Assembly (NCBI GenBank): GCA_040904025.1
Contig: JBBDUG010000056.1
Coordinates: 1-14,979 of the forward strand
Source: JBBDUG01 sp040904025
Lineage (GTDB): Bacteria > Patescibacteriota > Minisyncoccia > Phycocordibacterales > SW-6-46-9
DNA length: 14,979 bases
Direction of reading: 5' to 3'
How positions within the stretch are numbered: position 1 is the first letter of the stretch; each line of letters starts with the position of its first letter. This document shows, in pieces, positions 12,480 through 14,979 of the stretch. The notes beneath the pieces were generated by a model. It ran no database searches, was not told the DNA's origin, and saw only the letters and a program-made list of their open reading frames with translations. The position numbers and the translations under genes were made by a program.

Positions 12480-13884
12480 TGTCTGTCTCTTCAGCGTCAA
12501 AGGTATCAAAGTCATTTGTCTCAAGGTCCATAAAGGTGGCTTTTTGGTCATCGAAGTAGAGATCAACCTTCCCCACAGGACCATTTCGGTGTTTTTCGAT
12601 AAGGATCTCTGCAATATTTGTTTGTTTTCCACCCTCATTGCGGCGTGTACGATCTTCGCGATGGATGAACATAACAACATCAGCGTCCTGCTCAAGAGAA
12701 CCTGAGTCTCGGAGGTCAGATAGTCGTGGTTTTCCACCACGCTGTTCCACCGCACGTGAAAGCTGGGAGAGAGCAATAACTGGTATCTCGAGTTCTCGTG
12801 CAAGTTGTTTGAGAGAGCGAGAGATCTCAGTTACTTGGTTGACCATAGAATCAGAGTTTCTAAATCGACCAGATGGAATCATCAGCTGAAGGTAGTCAAC
12901 GATAATCAACTTCAAATCTTTATCACGCTTTAACTTTCGAGCAATTGAGCGCATTTTTAGAATGTTGTTTGCAGGTGTATCTTCAATGAAGATAGGGGCT
13001 TTTGAGAGGCGATCGAGTGCATCGCGGAGTTGAGAGAACTCTTTCTCGGAACGAATCTTTCCTGTACGCAGTTTCCATGCGTCTACACGTGATTCTGCAG
13101 CAAGCATACGATCTACAAGTTGTTGAGAGGACATCTCAAGAGAGAAGATGAGAACAGGATTACCATGCTCTGTTGCTGTTCTACGTGCAATATCAAGCGC
13201 AAGAGCTGTTTTACCAGTTGAGGGGCGTGCAGCAAGAAGTACAAAGTCTGATTTCTGGAACCCAGAAAGCTTGTTATCAAGCGCCTTGTATCCCGAGGAG
13301 ATTCCTCGTAGGTCTGTTCCTGAATCATGAAGCTTCTCAAGGCGTTCAAATGCCTCACTAAGCTCATCAGAGAGAGTTACAAAGTCAGAAGCATTAAGAA
13401 GGTTAGTTACTTGAAAAATACGCTTTTCTGCGGCATCAAGGAGTTCACCAATTTCTTCTTCTTCGGAGTATCCAAGTTGTGATATCTCATTTGCTGCGTC
13501 AATGAGATTACGCATAAGGAATTTCTTTTGAACGATCTCTGAGTAGTAGACAACATTTGCAGCTGAGGGGACTGTATTTACCAACTCGGTAAGGTATCCG
13601 GATCCACCAACTTTTTCGATGAGCTTCTTATCCTTAAGACGAGAAGTGAGGGTAAGAAGGTCAATAGCTTCATTCTTTGAGAAGAGTTCAAGCATCGTCT
13701 CATAGATGATGCGATGCTTTCGTGCATAAAAACATTGGGGGGAGATAGAATCGAGAATGTCATTGATACATTCTGGCTTAAGCATTACCGATCCCAATAT
13801 TGCCTGTTCTGCCTCGACATCCTGTGGAGGTACACGCAGTTCTTTAGAGATGGGAGAGGGGATTGATTGACCTGAACGTTCCAT
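12466..13884 (-). CDS. dnaB: Replicative DNA helicase DnaB
   Basis: Hexameric 5'-3' helicase at the replication fork, 472 residues, normal length. The N-terminal helical domain (about 20-120, starting with PPQDVEAEQAILGSVM) contacts primase. The RecA-like motor has Walker A ARPSTGKTA (219-227), the catalytic Glu in FSLEMS (250), Walker B LIIVDYLQL (326-334), LSQLSRAVEQR (372-382), DLRDSGSLEQDADVV (390-404) and the KHRNGP arginine-finger segment (431-436). It has an acidic C-terminal tail. No intein is seen at Walker A or the later motifs. It follows cysS by 88 bp and overlaps recR, so the unit reads cysS, dnaB, recR with a promoter candidate directly before dnaB. Confidence 0.97.
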   Translation of the reverse strand: MERSGQSIPSPISKELRVPPQDVEAEQAILGSVMLKPECINDILDSISPQCFYARKHRIIYETMLELFSKNEAIDLLTLTSRLKDKKLIEKVGGSGYLTELVNTVPSAANVVYYSEIVQKKFLMRNLIDAANEISQLGYSEEEEIGELLDAAEKRIFQVTNLLNASDFVTLSDELSEAFERLEKLHDSGTDLRGISSGYKALDNKLSGFQKSDFVLLAARPSTGKTALALDIARRTATEHGNPVLIFSLEMSSQQLVDRMLAAESRVDAWKLRTGKIRSEKEFSQLRDALDRLSKAPIFIEDTPANNILKMRSIARKLKRDKDLKLIIVDYLQLMIPSGRFRNSDSMVNQVTEISRSLKQLARELEIPVIALSQLSRAVEQRGGKPRLSDLRDSGSLEQDADVVMFIHREDRTRRNEGGKQTNIAEILIEKHRNGPVGKVDLYFDDQKATFMDLETNDFDTFDAEETDNDEF

Positions 13885-13899
13885 GAACTTACTTTATCA
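13885..13899 (-). promoter_or_regulatory. Candidate leaderless promoter of dnaB
   Basis: Read on the minus strand, TG-A-TAAAGT (13899-13891) ends 6 nt before the dnaB ATG, the same geometry as uvrB and ddl. TAAAGT is a weaker -10, and a second box TATGAT lies five bases upstream. No Shine-Dalgarno site is present. Confidence 0.35.
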
Positions 13900-13972
13900 T
13901 ATGTACGATGAATGGAGTACATTAAATTCCCCTCTTTTTGTGGAGGAAGTGGGGAAGAAGAGTGGATAACTT

Positions 13973-14979
13973 TTAGTTCTTTTTTATCTTCCTTATTTTA
14001 GGACTATCCTCAGCGTCGGTAACGGTGTAGCCCTGCTTCTCAATAGATTCTCGTATTTCATCAGCTGTATCAAAATCTTTATTTTCTCGTGCTTTTTCAC
14101 GCTCTTCCACGAGTTTCCCTATTTCTTCGGGGACAGCAATATCGATCTCTTCTTGTTCTCCTAGGTTGAACCCAAGCACTTTATCAAAATCAATTAATGT
14201 TGCTTTCTTGGAGCCTGGATCAACTGATGTATCACCGAGAAGATCCCATACGACAGCGAGAGCCTGTGGCATATTCAGATCATCGTTCACCACCGCTTTA
14301 AACGCATTCTGATACTTATCATCAATCGAAGTTGTATCAGGGAGAGCGCGCATTACTTCGTAGAGATGTCCAAGTGCATTTGAGGCAGCTTCAAGTGCCT
14401 CCCAGGTAAAATTGAGTTGCTTTCTATAGTGTCCAGTGAGGTAGAAATATCGGAGAGCAAGAGGAGAGAAACCGCGTTCACGTATATCATGGAGTGCATA
14501 TGCGTTTCCAAGGCTCTTTCCCATACGCCCATCATCAACAAGTAGGAAAGATCCGTGCATCCAATACTTTACAAACGGATGTTTATTAGTTGCCGCTTCG
14601 GACTGTGCCACTTCATTCGGATGATGGGTTGATCGAAGATCCTCTCCACCAATATGGATATCAAACTGCTCTCCGAGGTATTTCATACTCATTGCAGAAC
14701 ACTCAATATGCCAACCCGGGAAACCTTTTCCCCACGGGCTCTTCCACTCCATATCTCGCTGTTCTTCTTCGGGACTGAATTTCCAAAGGGCAAAATCACG
14801 GGGATCTTTCCGCTCTGGATTCTTTTCAACTCGCGCACCTTCTTTTCTTTGGTCGAGTGTGGAAAGGGTGCCATATGTATTTCCCGCATTTTCGTATGCG
14901 ACAACATCAAAATATATTCCATCAGATGTTTTATATGTGAACCCCTGATTCTCTATCTCTTGTATGAGATCGATCTGTT
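13973..14979 (-). CDS. cysS: Cysteinyl-tRNA synthetase, 5' end outside window
   Basis: Class I synthetase that charges tRNA-Cys. The frame is open to the window end, so the N-terminal catalytic half with HIGH and the first zinc Cys is not visible; about 335 residues are present. Seen: DPRDFALWKF, GWHIECSAMSMKYLG (zinc Cys), FDIHIGGEDL, HHPNE (zinc His and Glu), the KMSKS loop as GRMGKSLGN, and the C-terminal DALR-like helical domain ending KIRKIKKN. The total would be close to the 461 residues of E. coli. Of the proteins here with a classical metal site, it keeps its visible ligands. It is the first of the three minus-strand genes. Confidence 0.95.
   Translation of the reverse strand, partial: QIDLIQEIENQGFTYKTSDGIYFDVVAYENAGNTYGTLSTLDQRKEGARVEKNPERKDPRDFALWKFSPEEEQRDMEWKSPWGKGFPGWHIECSAMSMKYLGEQFDIHIGGEDLRSTHHPNEVAQSEAATNKHPFVKYWMHGSFLLVDDGRMGKSLGNAYALHDIRERGFSPLALRYFYLTGHYRKQLNFTWEALEAASNALGHLYEVMRALPDTTSIDDKYQNAFKAVVNDDLNMPQALAVVWDLLGDTSVDPGSKKATLIDFDKVLGFNLGEQEEIDIAVPEEIGKLVEEREKARENKDFDTADEIRESIEKQGYTVTDAEDSPKIRKIKKN

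Noticed and set aside
12480..12803. N-terminal extension of recR into dnaB
   Set aside because: The extra 108 codons are an out-of-frame shadow of dnaB; the RecR family starts at MTNSNPIEQL, which gives the normal 208 residues.
13918..13960. Possible cysS terminator with CCCC/GGGG pairing on the minus strand
   Set aside because: Weak stem with a long loop and no T-run; cysS and dnaB may well be co-transcribed.
13961..13969. DnaA-box-like TTATCCACT (minus strand) between cysS and dnaB
   Set aside because: A single 8/9 match with no second box or AT-rich unwinding region; not enough for an origin or for DnaA control of dnaB.
1..14979. Insertion sequences, CRISPR arrays, phage or toxin-antitoxin modules
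   Set aside because: No transposase, integrase, regularly spaced repeats or paired small toxin/antitoxin genes were seen; the only long direct repeat is the assembly artefact.

Overview
The window looks like a piece of a small-genome Candidate Phyla Radiation (Patescibacteria) bacterium, most likely Parcubacteria/Paceibacteria. This is an inference from protein architecture, not from a marker-gene tree. Supporting signs are a short UvrC without the C-terminal helix-hairpin-helix pair, a UvrA without the insertion domain, a RecR without its zinc finger, an L21 with a lysine-rich N-terminal extension, few Shine-Dalgarno sites in front of housekeeping genes, and moderate GC. TGA is used as a stop (mpg and the lipoprotein gene), so the code is not the Gracilibacteria-type TGA=Gly code.

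Layout, left to right. (1) The 3' part of a tgt-like tRNA-guanine transglycosylase gene (+) runs convergently into a five-segment membrane protein gene (-). (2) A DNA-repair block follows: uvrB (+), a 54-codon zinc-ribbon gene overlapping uvrA (+), a small basic protein gene of unknown function (-), and uvrC (+). The uvrB gene contains a 100-N scaffold gap flanked by an exact 55-bp duplication. This is an assembly artefact, and removing 155 bp restores a 671-aa UvrB. (3) ddl-like ATP-grasp ligase, tRNA-Ala(UGC), a small membrane protein, and the alkyl-base DNA glycosylase mpg (all +). (4) A GC-richer predicted lipoprotein gene with its own strong promoter, Shine-Dalgarno site and terminator, then rplU (+) with a leader hairpin. 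(5) On the minus strand and convergent with rplU: cysS (cut by the window end), dnaB and recR, with dnaB and recR overlapping.

Together the window carries the whole UvrABC nucleotide excision set, a base-excision glycosylase, RecR and the replicative helicase, mixed with translation genes (tgt, tRNA-Ala, rplU, cysS) and one envelope-related ligase. There are no insertion sequences, CRISPR arrays or phage modules.

The most interesting signals are: (a) a 14-bp motif (13/14 identical) in front of both uvrB and the uvrA cassette but not seen in front of uvrC; (b) a repeated promoter layout in which a -10 box ends 6-7 nt before the ATG (uvrB, uvrC, ddl, mpg, dnaB), implying leaderless mRNAs; (c) loss of metal ligands in Tgt, RecR, UvrC and partly UvrA; (d) a Tgt whose base-recognition loop is rewritten; (e) the compositionally odd lipoprotein gene, whose promoter holds a 16-bp perfect palindrome.
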